Positions 17,169 through 25,695 of a stretch of DNA of 37,005 bases are shown one piece after another. The translations under genes were made by a program, and so were the position numbers. Under the pieces are notes generated by a model. The model did no database searches, had not been told where the DNA came from, and saw only the letters and a program-made list of their open reading frames with translations. The stretch is from CAZHRK01 sp964534555 (GTDB taxonomy: Bacteria > Babelota > Babeliae > Babelales > RVW-14): positions 1-37,005 of the forward strand of contig CAZHRK010000005.1 of assembly GCA_964534555.1 (NCBI GenBank). The letters run 5' to 3'. Within the stretch, counting starts at the first letter, position 1, and each line of letters begins with the position of its first letter.

Positions 17169-17423
17169 TTAGAATAATTTTAAGTAGTTATATTTTGATA
17201 AGCCAAACCTGTTCCGGTCTGGCGACTGCCCTAAGGGGTAATACCTAAACAGGAGACAGGGCTTTTGGGGCAATTGCAAAACAGGATACAGGTTTTGCTT
17301 ATCACTATGTTGAAATACATTTTTATAAGCGGGCCTGTTCCTGCCCGCCCGGCCCCAACTGCCCAGATTGATGCCCCTCACCGCTCGCCCTGAGCCTGTC
17401 GAAGGGTTTGATCGAGCGGACCT
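17169..17423. repeat. Intergenic hairpin-repeat array 7
   Basis: After the AT connector shared with 6423-6456 come R2 class B (about 17201-17232), degenerate reverse C and reverse A (about 17235-17296), connector, E (about 17329-17352) and R1 (17382-17419), which ends a few bases from the GIY-YIG stop codon. Confidence 0.8.
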
Positions 17424-17708
17424 TTATATCTGATTGCTTAATTTGACAAGAGCGTCCCAATCGCCAGCGATAAGAGCTTCTTTTTTATTGCGGGACCATT
17501 TTTTTAAACGACGTTCAATTTTAAAAGCATCATCACGCGTTGCAAATGTTTGCATCCAAACGAGTTTAACAGGTAAGCGATTTGCAGTGAAACAGTGTGG
17601 CCAGTAAGCAGCATCGTGTTGTGCTAAGCGTGATCTAATATCATCGGTATGACCGATATAAAATGAATCATCAGCACATTTGAGAATGTATACAACAAAA
17701 TTTATCAT
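17424..17708 (-). CDS. GIY-YIG domain protein (single-domain, UPF0213-like)
   Basis: This 94-aa protein has the GIY-YIG hallmarks: VVYILK at residues 5-10 and FYIGHT at 16-21 (the GIY/YIG strands with Tyr7 and Tyr17), Arg25/Arg27 in DIRSRLAQH, and Glu65 in KIERRLKKWSR. It is the small stand-alone form that consists of the nuclease domain only. In such proteins the Tyr/Arg/Glu set would cut DNA, but their cellular role is mostly unknown. The start is ATG 17708, with a TTG just upstream as the alternative. No strong ribosome site is visible. The gene is isolated between repeat arrays, with R1 hairpins immediately on both sides. Confidence 0.9.
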   Translation of the reverse strand: MINFVVYILKCADDSFYIGHTDDIRSRLAQHDAAYWPHCFTANRLPVKLVWMQTFATRDDAFKIERRLKKWSRNKKEALIAGDWDALVKLSNQI

Positions 17709-18463
17709 CAAAGTATTGAGTGAATTTTATGTATGGACCGCTCGATCAGACCCTTCGACAAGCTCAGGGCGAGCGGGACTAAATATACTGTTTTTAGTTT
17801 CCATAAAAGTTATTATTTGAATCGTGCTGATTATAACAAGATACTATAGCTTTGATAATTTTCCAGCTGGGTAGATACATCATTTCTATTTTGCGAATAG
17901 CCTAACAAAGCGATTATTGAGTGTGATGATCTTGTCACCGCTCGCCCTGAGCTTGTCGAAGGGTTTGATCGAGCGGTCATTATAATGAATGTATATTTTT
18001 ATATGCGGGCCTGTTCCTGCCCGCGCCGGCCCTAACAACCGATTATTCAGTGTGATGTCTTCTATCCCCGCTTGCCCTGAGCGTGCCTGCGGGTCTGATC
18101 GAGCGGTCCTCTGGGGTAATACCTAAACAGGAACAGGTTTAGGGTATAAATATATGGAATTCATATTTTATTTAATTAGGCCTGTTCCTGCCTAAGACGA
18201 CCCTAGAGGCCACTATCCCTCCCTGCGGGTCTGATCGAGCGGTCATCAAGGTCAATCGCTATCCAGCAAGATTTTTTAGAGCAGGTGCAGGCCAAAACAT
18301 CTTTAGCATAAGAGTATTGAAATAGAGCGTTGTATTTGTGCCGGCGCAGCGCTTTATTGCAACAAACGCATAGCGTAATCTAAAAGATAGTTGTACAATT
18401 TCACTACATTCATTCTCTATCCAGATGTATTGATTATTACAGCCTACAAAAGGAGCTTTTTTG
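17709..18463. repeat. Intergenic hairpin-repeat array 8 and leader of ankyrin gene
   Basis: R1 (17739-17777) is followed by about 120 bases of AT-rich DNA without repeats, R5, R1 (about 17937-17977), a connector (TATAATGAATGTATATTTT), E (about 18004-18030), R5, R1 (about 18066-18108), reverse C (about 18112-18142), connector, D (about 18175-18205) and an R1 half. From 18250 to 18447 no repeat and no recognisable gene is seen. TTGTAC at 18391 is a weak -35 candidate. Confidence 0.7.
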
Positions 18464-20161
18464 ATGATTCTACTGAGCATAATACAGCGCGTGCTCTTTT
18501 GTTTTTTTATGCTTGTTGTTGCACCGTGGCAGGTCGTGTCTGCAGGTGCTGTAGCCGGATCACCACAGTCGTTTGAAGCGACACGCTACAGTCGTAAAGT
18601 ACTTGTAGATGAGCTTCGGCAGAAGCTGGTGACAGCGATTTATTCAAAAAATGATTCAGACATTAATGCAGTGCTTAATACCGTGCAGGATAAGTATCTT
18701 GACGGCGCTCTTTCTGAAATCGATAAGCTATCGCTCATTAATGATCCGTTAGGAGAGCACTCTCCATCAGCGTTGATTATGATCTTGCGCAATAAGTTGC
18801 CAATAACAGCAGGATTGTTTGATGGTGAGGTTGATGAATACATCAAAACACCGTTAGCAACTGTTATTGGCATGGGTGTAGACCTGTGGAATTGTCAGGG
18901 CCGCACGGCGTTTCAGGTTGCGTTAGATATGGGTAATATTTCTGGCGCATATTGTGTTTTGGTTGTTATGAGCCTGCAAGACCCAGAGCGCGTACGCACA
19001 TACACTGATGCTCAGGGGAGAAACTTTTTGCACTATGTTGCATCGATTAATCAGACGCTGCCAGAAAACCTTCCAGCGCGCTATAAAATACTGCAAAAAG
19101 CATTTCTAAGTTTTGTTTTTCTCCTTGTTACAACCGTAGGCATTGATCCAAACGCAGCTGACTCAGCAGGCAAGACGCCTTTTTACTACGCTCTTGCTAA
19201 GCGTGTTGTGGCTCGAGTACTGCTTGAAAATTGTGATATCGCAGACGCTTTTTGTCCTGACTTTGGCATGACGCTGTACGAGCGCTATGTGTATCTTAAT
19301 AAAGATACGCCGCATGCGCATGATGACATGGCTTTTGCGGCTCAGTCTTTTTTGGCGAGTGCGCTTAATCAAAAAAATATCAAGAGCCTGGCGCCGTTTT
19401 TTTCTGGCGCATCGCATCACTTTAAAATGAATGATGCACAAACATGTTTGTTTGATGAGCTGTGTAAAAAGTTTGCAGAAGCATGGCAAGCAGCTGATTC
19501 AGACGTTGTAGCATTAATCCTTGGCCTTGATAACCTTACCGTGCGTAAGCTCCTTGAGTTTCTTATTGCCAAGGGTGTTTTGAAACATCATGTGCTGCAT
19601 GATGCGCTCTTGTGGGCAGATGAAAAAACGATTGAGCTCCTGCTTGTTCACCTCAAGCAGTATGCGCCTGATTCGAATATTCCTGATCAGCTAAATTTTT
19701 CATATAAGATGTACACGCTTCCGGTTGCGTTTGCACTCAGAAGCAACGAGCCAAAGCTCCTTGATCTGCTCGCGCGACATGTTCCTCCAAAATTTAATAC
19801 GGTACTTGCTATGTCACTCAAGCTGTATCTAGCAACTGCAGACTTTAATGAAAAAACGCTGAGGCAGATTGATCAGCTTATTACGTACTTCAGGCCGACG
19901 CTTGAGTATACAGATGAATCTGGCAAGACGATTCTTGATTATTTGTATGAAAAAAATCTGCACAACTTTGCGCACAAAGCGCTTGCAAGTAGGGTGCTTG
20001 ATGCTGCAGACATTCGTTATGATGCAGACAGTGCAACAACGATATCTGATTTGTCACCACGATTATTAAACCCTCTTGAGCAGGCGAGTGTGTTTGTGTT
20101 GAGTCAAGATGTTGGAGTCAAGCCTGCACCGCAAGCCCCACGACCAGTGATAATTGCATAA
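18464..20161 (+). CDS. Secreted ankyrin-like repeat protein, 565 aa
   Basis: A signal peptide (MILLSIIQRVLFCFFMLVVA, cut near VSA) precedes degenerate ankyrin-type units: around residues 135-170 (VDLWNCQGRTAFQVALDMGN), 180-200 (DAQGRNFLHYVASI), 227-256 (PNAADSAGKTPFYYALAKRV) and near the C-terminus (DESGKTILDYLYEKN). The start is ATG 18464, with AAGGAG (18449-18454) nine bases upstream. The two minus-strand ankyrin proteins at 22.9-28.1 kb have similar unit order in their N-terminal part (an LLHTLA/NFLHYVA unit, then a TALQLCF/TPFYYALA unit, then RxLLE). Such secreted ankyrin proteins in host-associated bacteria often bind host proteins; that role is inference. Confidence 0.8.
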   Translation: MILLSIIQRVLFCFFMLVVAPWQVVSAGAVAGSPQSFEATRYSRKVLVDELRQKLVTAIYSKNDSDINAVLNTVQDKYLDGALSEIDKLSLINDPLGEHSPSALIMILRNKLPITAGLFDGEVDEYIKTPLATVIGMGVDLWNCQGRTAFQVALDMGNISGAYCVLVVMSLQDPERVRTYTDAQGRNFLHYVASINQTLPENLPARYKILQKAFLSFVFLLVTTVGIDPNAADSAGKTPFYYALAKRVVARVLLENCDIADAFCPDFGMTLYERYVYLNKDTPHAHDDMAFAAQSFLASALNQKNIKSLAPFFSGASHHFKMNDAQTCLFDELCKKFAEAWQAADSDVVALILGLDNLTVRKLLEFLIAKGVLKHHVLHDALLWADEKTIELLLVHLKQYAPDSNIPDQLNFSYKMYTLPVAFALRSNEPKLLDLLARHVPPKFNTVLAMSLKLYLATADFNEKTLRQIDQLITYFRPTLEYTDESGKTILDYLYEKNLHNFAHKALASRVLDAADIRYDADSATTISDLSPRLLNPLEQASVFVLSQDVGVKPAPQAPRPVIIA

Positions 20162-20272
20162 CGGCTACCGATGGTTGCACATAAAGTGTGCGTGCTGACT
20201 AGATAAGTGGTGTGTTTTATCACCGCGCGACCTGAGCGTGCCCACTGTTTATAAAAGCGTTTTTTTATATCC

Positions 20273-20335
20273 CCGCTCGCCCTGACCTTTCGACAAGCTC
20301 AAGACTAAAGGCGGTCGAAGGGTCTGATCGAGCGG
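20273..20335 (-). repeat. Expanded R1 hairpin (63 nt), second complete copy
   Basis: This has the same 24-base internal expansion as 6725-6787, with one C/T difference in the right arm region (GGGTCTGATCG instead of GGGTTTGATCG). Confidence 0.8.
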
Positions 20336-20560
20336 ACCTTTGGGGCAATACCTAAACAGGAGACAGGTTTTTAGGGTAGTTGCCAGACCGGAACAGGTCC
20401 TCTAGGGCAATTGCAAAACAGGAACAGGTTTTGCTTATAAATATATTGAAATACATTTTTATATTAGGCCTGTTCCTGCCTAAGACGACCCTAAGCGCCC
20501 AGATGTATCAACCCCCGCTCGCCCTGAGCATGCCTGCGGGTCTGATCGAGCGGTCATCTT

Positions 20561-20840
20561 TCTTACATTAAATTTTATGTAATGATCTAATTTTAATTAT
20601 TAAAAATAATGATTAATTAATTGTGCGGCGTCGGCCGCAGACGACCAGGATGGTGTTTGGTCACCACCCTGGACCCAGACCACCAGCGCTGGCATCGCTG
20701 GACCAGCCACCGATCACCCTCGCATATATGCTCCAGGTGATCGCACCGGCGAAGTTACACTAACGCACGGAGGGCACCTCCGTGAACCTCCGCATAACAC
20801 GCTGCGATTCAGCTGTAGCTAAATAATAATTATTTTTTAG
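20561..20840 (-). repeat. R6 structured repeat, copy 3 (inverted)
   Basis: This is the reverse complement of copies 1 and 2 with the hairpins preserved. Its outer AT-rich end contains both the GATCATTACATAAAAT word of copy 1 and the TTTAATGTAAGAAAGA word of copy 2, so it may be closest to the full-length element. It is flanked on both sides by R1 hairpins. Confidence 0.8.
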
Positions 20841-20983
20841 ATAACTACCCCTACCGCTCGCCCTGAGCATGCCTGCGGGTCTGATCGAGCGGACCTTTGG
20901 GGCAATACCTAAACAGGAACAGGTTTAGGGTATAAATATAGTGAATTCATATTTTATATTAGGCGCAAGACTCCTCTAGGAAT

Positions 20984-21394
20984 TCAAATCGCTCCTAGTT
21001 TTGTTTTACGTGCAGATTTTTTTAATGTTTCTGCAAGTTCCGCTTTTGAAACTATTCCCTCTGCAACATTTGTTACGAGTTGGAAAGCACTTTTATTTGA
21101 AGCTTTAAATACGTAATTATTATTTTCAAGAAAAACAAGGGCAACAGTAAATCCTGTGCGCTTGTTGCCATCAATAAAGGGATGATTTTTAATAATATGA
21201 AACATGTACGCTGCTGCTTGATCAAAAATAGTCTTATGCAGGAGCTGTCCAAACATTCGAGCTTCTGCTTGATGAAGAGCAGAGCGAAGCAACCCTTCAT
21301 CTCTTATGCCATGAATACCACCAAAAGCTGCAATCATGTGCTCATGAATCATGAGCACACTTTCATAATCGAGAAAAATCGGAGTTTGCTTCAT
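20984..21394 (-). CDS. doc: Doc-type (Fic fold) death-on-curing toxin
   Basis: This 136-aa protein has the Doc version of the Fic motif, HPFIDGNKRTG, at residues 71-81. His71, Asp75, Asn77, Lys78 and Arg79 are all present, and the length is normal for Doc (about 125-140 aa). Doc toxins of the studied Phd-Doc system phosphorylate elongation factor Tu and stop translation; the substrate here is inferred from family. The ATG overlaps the stop of the upstream antitoxin gene by four bases (ATGA), so the two are translated together. Genes and repeat DNA around it suggest a horizontally acquired unit. Confidence 0.9.
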   Translation of the reverse strand: MKQTPIFLDYESVLMIHEHMIAAFGGIHGIRDEGLLRSALHQAEARMFGQLLHKTIFDQAAAYMFHIIKNHPFIDGNKRTGFTVALVFLENNNYVFKASNKSAFQLVTNVAEGIVSKAELAETLKKSARKTKLGAI

Positions 21395-21618
21395 TGAGCG
21401 AGTTTTTTAAGCGTTGAGGCATATCGTTTTGACACAGATGCCAAGCTTTTTTTTACAGCAGCTTTGCTGATTGTTTGTTTTTCTTGAACAACCTCAGCAG
21501 AAAAAATTCCTTTTGATAATGAAATTTTAAAATCTGAAGAGGGGTCAACATTCATTTTCTTTAGGTCTGCTTGCTCAAGAACAAAGCAAAAACTTTTTCC
21601 AACTTTTACAAGTTTCAT
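21391..21618 (-). CDS. AbrB/MazE-like antitoxin of the Doc toxin
   Basis: This 75-aa protein opens with MKLVKVGKSFCFVLEQADLK, which resembles the swapped-hairpin AbrB/MazE N-terminus (KVGNS...P...L). A charged C-terminal tail (KKSLASVSKRYASTLKKLAQ) probably wraps the toxin. The antitoxin role is inferred from position directly before doc with a 4-base overlap. In the minus direction, TTGCGA (21681-21686) and TATACA (21657-21662) with an 18-bp spacer could form a promoter. The ATG also overlaps the stop of a chimeric HEPN-remnant frame by four bases. Confidence 0.8.
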   Translation of the reverse strand: MKLVKVGKSFCFVLEQADLKKMNVDPSSDFKISLSKGIFSAEVVQEKQTISKAAVKKSLASVSKRYASTLKKLAQ

Positions 21619-21794
21619 ACGGAAGTTCTTTCATGAAAAAATGAACGCTTAAACATTGTATAATCGTAACATGTTTTTTTTCGCAAAATACATTTTTTGC
21701 AATTTCCCCAAAAGCCCGGTTCCTGTTTAGGAATTTCCCCAGCTGAATATAAATTTTTTGATGCTATTTCAAGCCAGTGTTTATGATTTTGCAT
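21615..21794 (-). pseudogene. HEPN gene remnant fused to repeat DNA
   Basis: The frame starts inside the end of the second MNT gene with a 14-base overlap, exactly as in the intact pair at 1224-1237. Its first 18 codons (MQNHKHWLEIASKNLYSA) align with the intact HEPN start MLDHELWISLAYEDFLTA. From GGGGAAATTCC (21740 downward) the sequence is R2 repeat array, so the rest of HEPN is gone. The frame stays open for 59 codons and ends in the TGA overlapping the antitoxin ATG. It is probably non-functional, apart from possible coupling of translation into the antitoxin gene. Confidence 0.7.
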
Positions 21795-22095
21795 AAATCA
21801 CCTTGCCGCTCTTAATTATCTTGGCAATAAGTGATGATGGCTCTTCTGCTCTAGTCTGGAGCTCATCTGTTGTATACACCAAAAGATCTACAGGTTCACC
21901 AAAGCCTATCAATGAACGATAGCCTTTTTTTGATCTAACAAGAATACGTTCTGTCGAGGCATCAAGTTCAACTAAAATATCATAATCACTTGAGTGTGAA
22001 ATATCTCCCCATACGCGTGAACCAAAAAGATAAATACGCTCGGGATTATATGCCTCAGTCAATCGATCAATAAGATCACGTAGTTTAGCATCCAT
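21781..22095 (-). CDS. MNT-type nucleotidyltransferase, orphaned paralogue
   Basis: This 104-aa protein has the catalytic residues in place (Gly25-Ser26 in LFGSRVWG, Asp37 and Asp39 in SDYDI, and EPVDLLVY). The first 30 residues are almost identical to the 923-1237 protein (MDAKLRDLIDRLTEAYNPER). The ATG is preceded by GGAG. Upstream, TTAAAA and TACACT with 17 bp between them repeat the promoter of the intact pair. Its HEPN partner is truncated after 18 codons, so this antitoxin-type enzyme has no cognate toxin beside it. It may protect against the intact HEPN elsewhere, or be decaying. Confidence 0.88.
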   Translation of the reverse strand: MDAKLRDLIDRLTEAYNPERIYLFGSRVWGDISHSSDYDILVELDASTERILVRSKKGYRSLIGFGEPVDLLVYTTDELQTRAEEPSSLIAKIIKSGKVIYAKS

Positions 22096-22829
22096 ACATG
22101 CTCCAACAGCTTTTGAGATTTACTATCACAACCAGTGTAGCCTATCAGAAGAGATCTTTTAATAGATGGGTTGTCGCCAGAGCGGCCCGCTCGCCGTGAG
22201 CGTGCCTGCGGGCCTGATCGAGCGGACCGCCAGGGTCGTCTTAGGCAGGAAACAGTGCGCCGCCAGGGCCGGGCGGGCAACTCCCGCGCCCGCATATAAA
22301 AATGTATTTCAACATAGTGATAAACAAAACCTGTTCCTGTTTTGCAATTGCCCCTGAAAATGAATTTTTATATTTTGATAAGCCAAACCTGTTCCGGTCT
22401 GGCGACTACCCCTACCACTCACCCTGAGCGCACTCGCTAGCTATAAATGCATTTGTTTCTATCACCGCTCGCCCTGAGCCTGCCTGCGGGTCTGATCGAG
22501 CGGACCTTTGGGGCAATACCTAAACAGGAACAGGTTTAGGGTATAAATATAGTGAAATATATTATTAATAAATTATATGCGGGCCTGTTCCTGCCCGCGC
22601 CGGCCCTAAGCGCCCAGATGTATCAACCCCCGCTCGCCCTGAGCGTGCCTATGGGTCTGATCGAGCGGACCGCTAGGGTCGTCTTAGGCAGGAACGGGCC
22701 TAATTAAATAAAATATGAATTCAATATAGTTATAAGCAAAACCTGTTCCTGTTTTGCGATTACCCTGGCAGCCCACCGCCCCTGTCTTCCTGCCCGCGCA
22801 GGTCCTGGCTGTCCTGCTTGATGCTGCGT
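22096..22829. repeat. Intergenic hairpin-repeat array 10
   Basis: After the promoter region of the MNT gene (about 22100-22165) come half B, R1 (about 22187-22225), degenerate D and E, connector, A (about 22325-22354), B (about 22382-22411), R4, R1 (about 22466-22503), reverse C (about 22507-22540), connector, E (about 22577-22605), R1 (about 22629-22668), reverse D (about 22675-22700), connector and A (about 22737-22765). No gene is seen. Confidence 0.8.
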
Positions 22830-22862
22830 AAAAAAAGCGGGGGCATGATCGCCCCCGCTTCT
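22830..22862 (-). terminator. Rho-independent terminator of the ankyrin operon
   Basis: On the minus strand GAAGCGGGGGC-loop-GCCCCCGC is followed by TTTTTTTAC. The 9-bp GC stem plus T-run lies 35 bases after the stop of the 909-aa gene. Confidence 0.92.
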
Positions 22863-22897
22863 CAGGTACTGTGTAGCTTGTAAAATTTCTTGCTCAG

Positions 22898-25627
22898 TTA
22901 ATCAATAAGTTCACTTACAAATTGCTCAATCTTTTCGTATTCAGCAGCGTCGCAAAAATCAGGTACAGACCCATCTACTCTGGTTGGAATACAGTTAAGC
23001 GGTGTTTTGCCACGTTTGTCAGTGACATACAGCCCTGTTGTATTGATACCATGTAATAATCGAACTGATGATCCAAGGCCGCGTCTGCATGCATAATGAA
23101 GCGGTGTTCTGCAGTCTCTATTTTTCAATACGACAAGCTCTGGCTGTGCAATAAGTTGGTCTTTTACCAGGCCGACCATTCCATGCGCAGTGAGCAAACT
23201 AATAAGTGGAACGCCTTCATGATCAGCTACTGTCAGTCTTGGTTTGTATTCAAGCAAGAAATTAACAACATCCAAGCTAGGTGTTTTTTTATTTTCTCTC
23301 AAAATGTAGCAGAGCGTGCGCGCTGCCCACTTTGATTGACGATCTCCTCCTGCTTCAAGCAGCGCAGCAGCTGCAGGCCTGTTGCCAAATTTAATCATAG
23401 CATTGAGCGCGCGTGCGTACGTTACATCATCATGCTCATACAGCACGCTTGTTTGTGTTGTTGTTTCAAGCATGCGCACAAGGTGCCTAACAAGCTCCGG
23501 AGAAACCCACGATGCGCACTGGACAATAAGCGGCACATGATCCATTAGAATTGTCATGGAATCAAAAGCTTCTTGAGTTGCTTCCCAGCTGTATCGTGTA
23601 AGCTGAGCTATCAATCCATCTGAAGATTTTGTTTGCCAGAAATAGCTTAGGCGCATTACTAAGTTCCCGTCATCACATAGAGCTTTAAGCCCTTTCCAGA
23701 AAATAACTGAATGTGCATGCGCTTCTTCATCAGATAGTGAGGCATCACGGCGGGAGAGATGTTTGCGCGCGGCAGCAGGAAGGCCCTCAAGCCTTTCAGC
23801 AAATATGTCTAAGCATGAGGCTTTGATTTCAATGCTGTCATGTGCGAGCATGAGTGTGATCGGCGTATGACCTTCGCTATCAAGTACATGAGTAACTGCA
23901 GGGCAGGTTTTTAGGAGGTGCTGAATTGATTTTCTAAAACCTTTTTTTGCGCAGAGGTGTGCGAGTGTTGAACGCTCTGGTCCGACTTGATGACAGTGCG
24001 TTATCTGGCATGAAGTTATGATCTCATACATCGTCTCATCTGTTACTCGTGAGTGCGGTTTGTGTAAGTACTCTTGCATCAGGCGAGACGGATCTGTGCC
24101 GAGTCTCTCTTTCATCGCTTCCATGTACCTATTAGAGCGTATGATATATTCAGCGTAAGTTTCTGGTTCTTGCAGCCCTTGGCCACCAAGCGAATAACGC
24201 TTCAAAGAAGTCAGTCTGGATAAAAAATTATGTGCTTGTATAAATGTTACTTTTGCAACTGTTTCGTCTTTCTCATCCCAGTCTGCAATATCAATAAGCA
24301 GCGGCGTTGTGCTTGGACTATCCTGAAAGGCATACCCAATAAAGCGGTGAAGCTTTTCTATGGCAAAAACTTTATTGAGATAGCGTAGGTTTTTTTCAGC
24401 CATGGCTTTATAAACAAGTTCATACACAACATCCTGAACAAGCTGTATTGTCCAGCCATCAAGGAAAAGCGCATCGATTAAGGCTTTGTTGCCTTCAAGT
24501 ATCCCCATTAAAACACATTTGTGCATATTTTTTTTAAGCGTTTTGATCAGCAGCTCTTCTGGGAGTGTTGGGGTTGGGTGGAGGCAAATAATATTTTTAA
24601 TTGCTTGGCCTGCAGACATATTATTGTATTTAGTAGGCGCTTGTGGTGACCCAACAAAAGCAGCTCCTGAGGCTGATGGTTGGTATATTGGCCCATAAAC
24701 GATGCGTGTGAGCGTTGATGATGATGCTTCGATTGCTTTCATAATAAAATCATCACGCAGCACGTTGATCCGAGACGGCTCTGCTGGCTCAGCTGACAGT
24801 GATGCAGCACCAGCACCGTCTGTTCCAGCTCCACCTGCCGCAGCTACCGAGCGTGGTACGCTATGCGTTGCTGGATGTGTTAACAAATAGGTTTGAAGAG
24901 GGTGCACGTCGCGAGTTGCGTCTACTTTGTCGCACCAATCAATAACTGCTCCGTGTTCAAGTAAGATTCGTGCTAAAAGTGCGTTGTTGAAACAGAGTTG
25001 CAGCGCAGTGTCGTCAGCCTTGTTTCTTGCATGCACATCTGCACCACATTCCTCAATAAGTGTGCTTACAAGGACATTGTAGGCAGCATCCATGTTATCA
25101 CGCTTATCGTGTTGATAGATCGGGATAACAAGATTAACTGCGGCTAATGTGTGCAGCAGGGTGTTTTGTTTATCATCGCGCAGTGTGCCGAGTGTTGCAA
25201 AAAACTCTGGATACACACCTTGTATTGTGCGCATGACGATAATTGCAGCCGGAAAATTTCCGTAAAAAATCGTCAGCTTAAGAAGCTCAAGCATAGTATT
25301 TGGGTCATACACATCTTCTTTTTTACTAAATGCTTCACCCAAAGAAGATGCTGCATAACGACCAGCATTAATAAGTCCGCCGGCTACTCCGTAATCCCAA
25401 AATGATTCTTTAAAAAGTAGATTATCGCTGACGCGTGTCCCTCTTTCGTAGCTGTAAGGGAGCATTTCTCTGGCTACATCGACCATGTTTTTAGGTCTAT
25501 GTGCTCCTTCTGTGCTGCTTGTTGCTGAGGCGGCACCAGCTCCAGCAGATGCTGTTCCTAGCATTCCGCCTGCGCTGACTACTGATGTCCAGAGCATTAC
25601 ACCTACGATTGCGAGAAAAAAAGACAT
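22898..25627 (-). CDS. Secreted ankyrin-like repeat protein, 909 aa (tandem copy with complete C-terminus)
   Basis: A signal peptide (MSFFLAIVGVMLWTSVVSA) is followed by an Ala/Gly/Ser-rich linker. The conserved block FKESFWDYGVAGGLINAGR is at residues 72-90. Ankyrin-like units lie near 150-165 (NTLLHTLAAV) and 200-230 (ADDTALQLCFNNALLARILL), at about 570-620 (STLAHLCAKKGF, GHTPITLMLA), and two good ones near the C-terminus (CRTPLHYACRRGLGSSVRLL, then KRGKTPLN). AAGGA precedes the ATG. It is the second gene of a minus-strand operon, 68 bases after its paralogue, with a strong terminator behind it. The role as a host-directed effector or periplasmic scaffold is inference from signal peptide and repeats. 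Confidence 0.85.
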   Translation of the reverse strand: MSFFLAIVGVMLWTSVVSAGGMLGTASAGAGAASATSSTEGAHRPKNMVDVAREMLPYSYERGTRVSDNLLFKESFWDYGVAGGLINAGRYAASSLGEAFSKKEDVYDPNTMLELLKLTIFYGNFPAAIIVMRTIQGVYPEFFATLGTLRDDKQNTLLHTLAAVNLVIPIYQHDKRDNMDAAYNVLVSTLIEECGADVHARNKADDTALQLCFNNALLARILLEHGAVIDWCDKVDATRDVHPLQTYLLTHPATHSVPRSVAAAGGAGTDGAGAASLSAEPAEPSRINVLRDDFIMKAIEASSSTLTRIVYGPIYQPSASGAAFVGSPQAPTKYNNMSAGQAIKNIICLHPTPTLPEELLIKTLKKNMHKCVLMGILEGNKALIDALFLDGWTIQLVQDVVYELVYKAMAEKNLRYLNKVFAIEKLHRFIGYAFQDSPSTTPLLIDIADWDEKDETVAKVTFIQAHNFLSRLTSLKRYSLGGQGLQEPETYAEYIIRSNRYMEAMKERLGTDPSRLMQEYLHKPHSRVTDETMYEIITSCQITHCHQVGPERSTLAHLCAKKGFRKSIQHLLKTCPAVTHVLDSEGHTPITLMLAHDSIEIKASCLDIFAERLEGLPAAARKHLSRRDASLSDEEAHAHSVIFWKGLKALCDDGNLVMRLSYFWQTKSSDGLIAQLTRYSWEATQEAFDSMTILMDHVPLIVQCASWVSPELVRHLVRMLETTTQTSVLYEHDDVTYARALNAMIKFGNRPAAAALLEAGGDRQSKWAARTLCYILRENKKTPSLDVVNFLLEYKPRLTVADHEGVPLISLLTAHGMVGLVKDQLIAQPELVVLKNRDCRTPLHYACRRGLGSSVRLLHGINTTGLYVTDKRGKTPLNCIPTRVDGSVPDFCDAAEYEKIEQFVSELID

Positions 25628-25695
25628 GCGCGATATTCCTTGTTTAGCCTGCGTTTTTTAGAAAGTCTGTACGAGTGGGACGGACAGGATACACG

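Larger units (their letters stand above)
20162..20983. repeat. Intergenic hairpin-repeat array 9
   Basis: No gene is seen. Elements: R4, expanded R1 (20273-20335), degenerate C, reverse B (about 20374-20398), reverse A (about 20404-20434), connector, D (about 20464-20493), R1 (about 20513-20553), R6 copy 3 (20561-20840), R1 (about 20853-20893), reverse C (about 20897-20927) and connector. The array ends at the Doc stop codon. Confidence 0.8.

Noticed and set aside
18259..18480. 73-codon minus-strand frame upstream of the ankyrin gene
   Set aside because: It has no family features, overlaps the ribosome site and start of the plus-strand gene, and ends close to repeat DNA.
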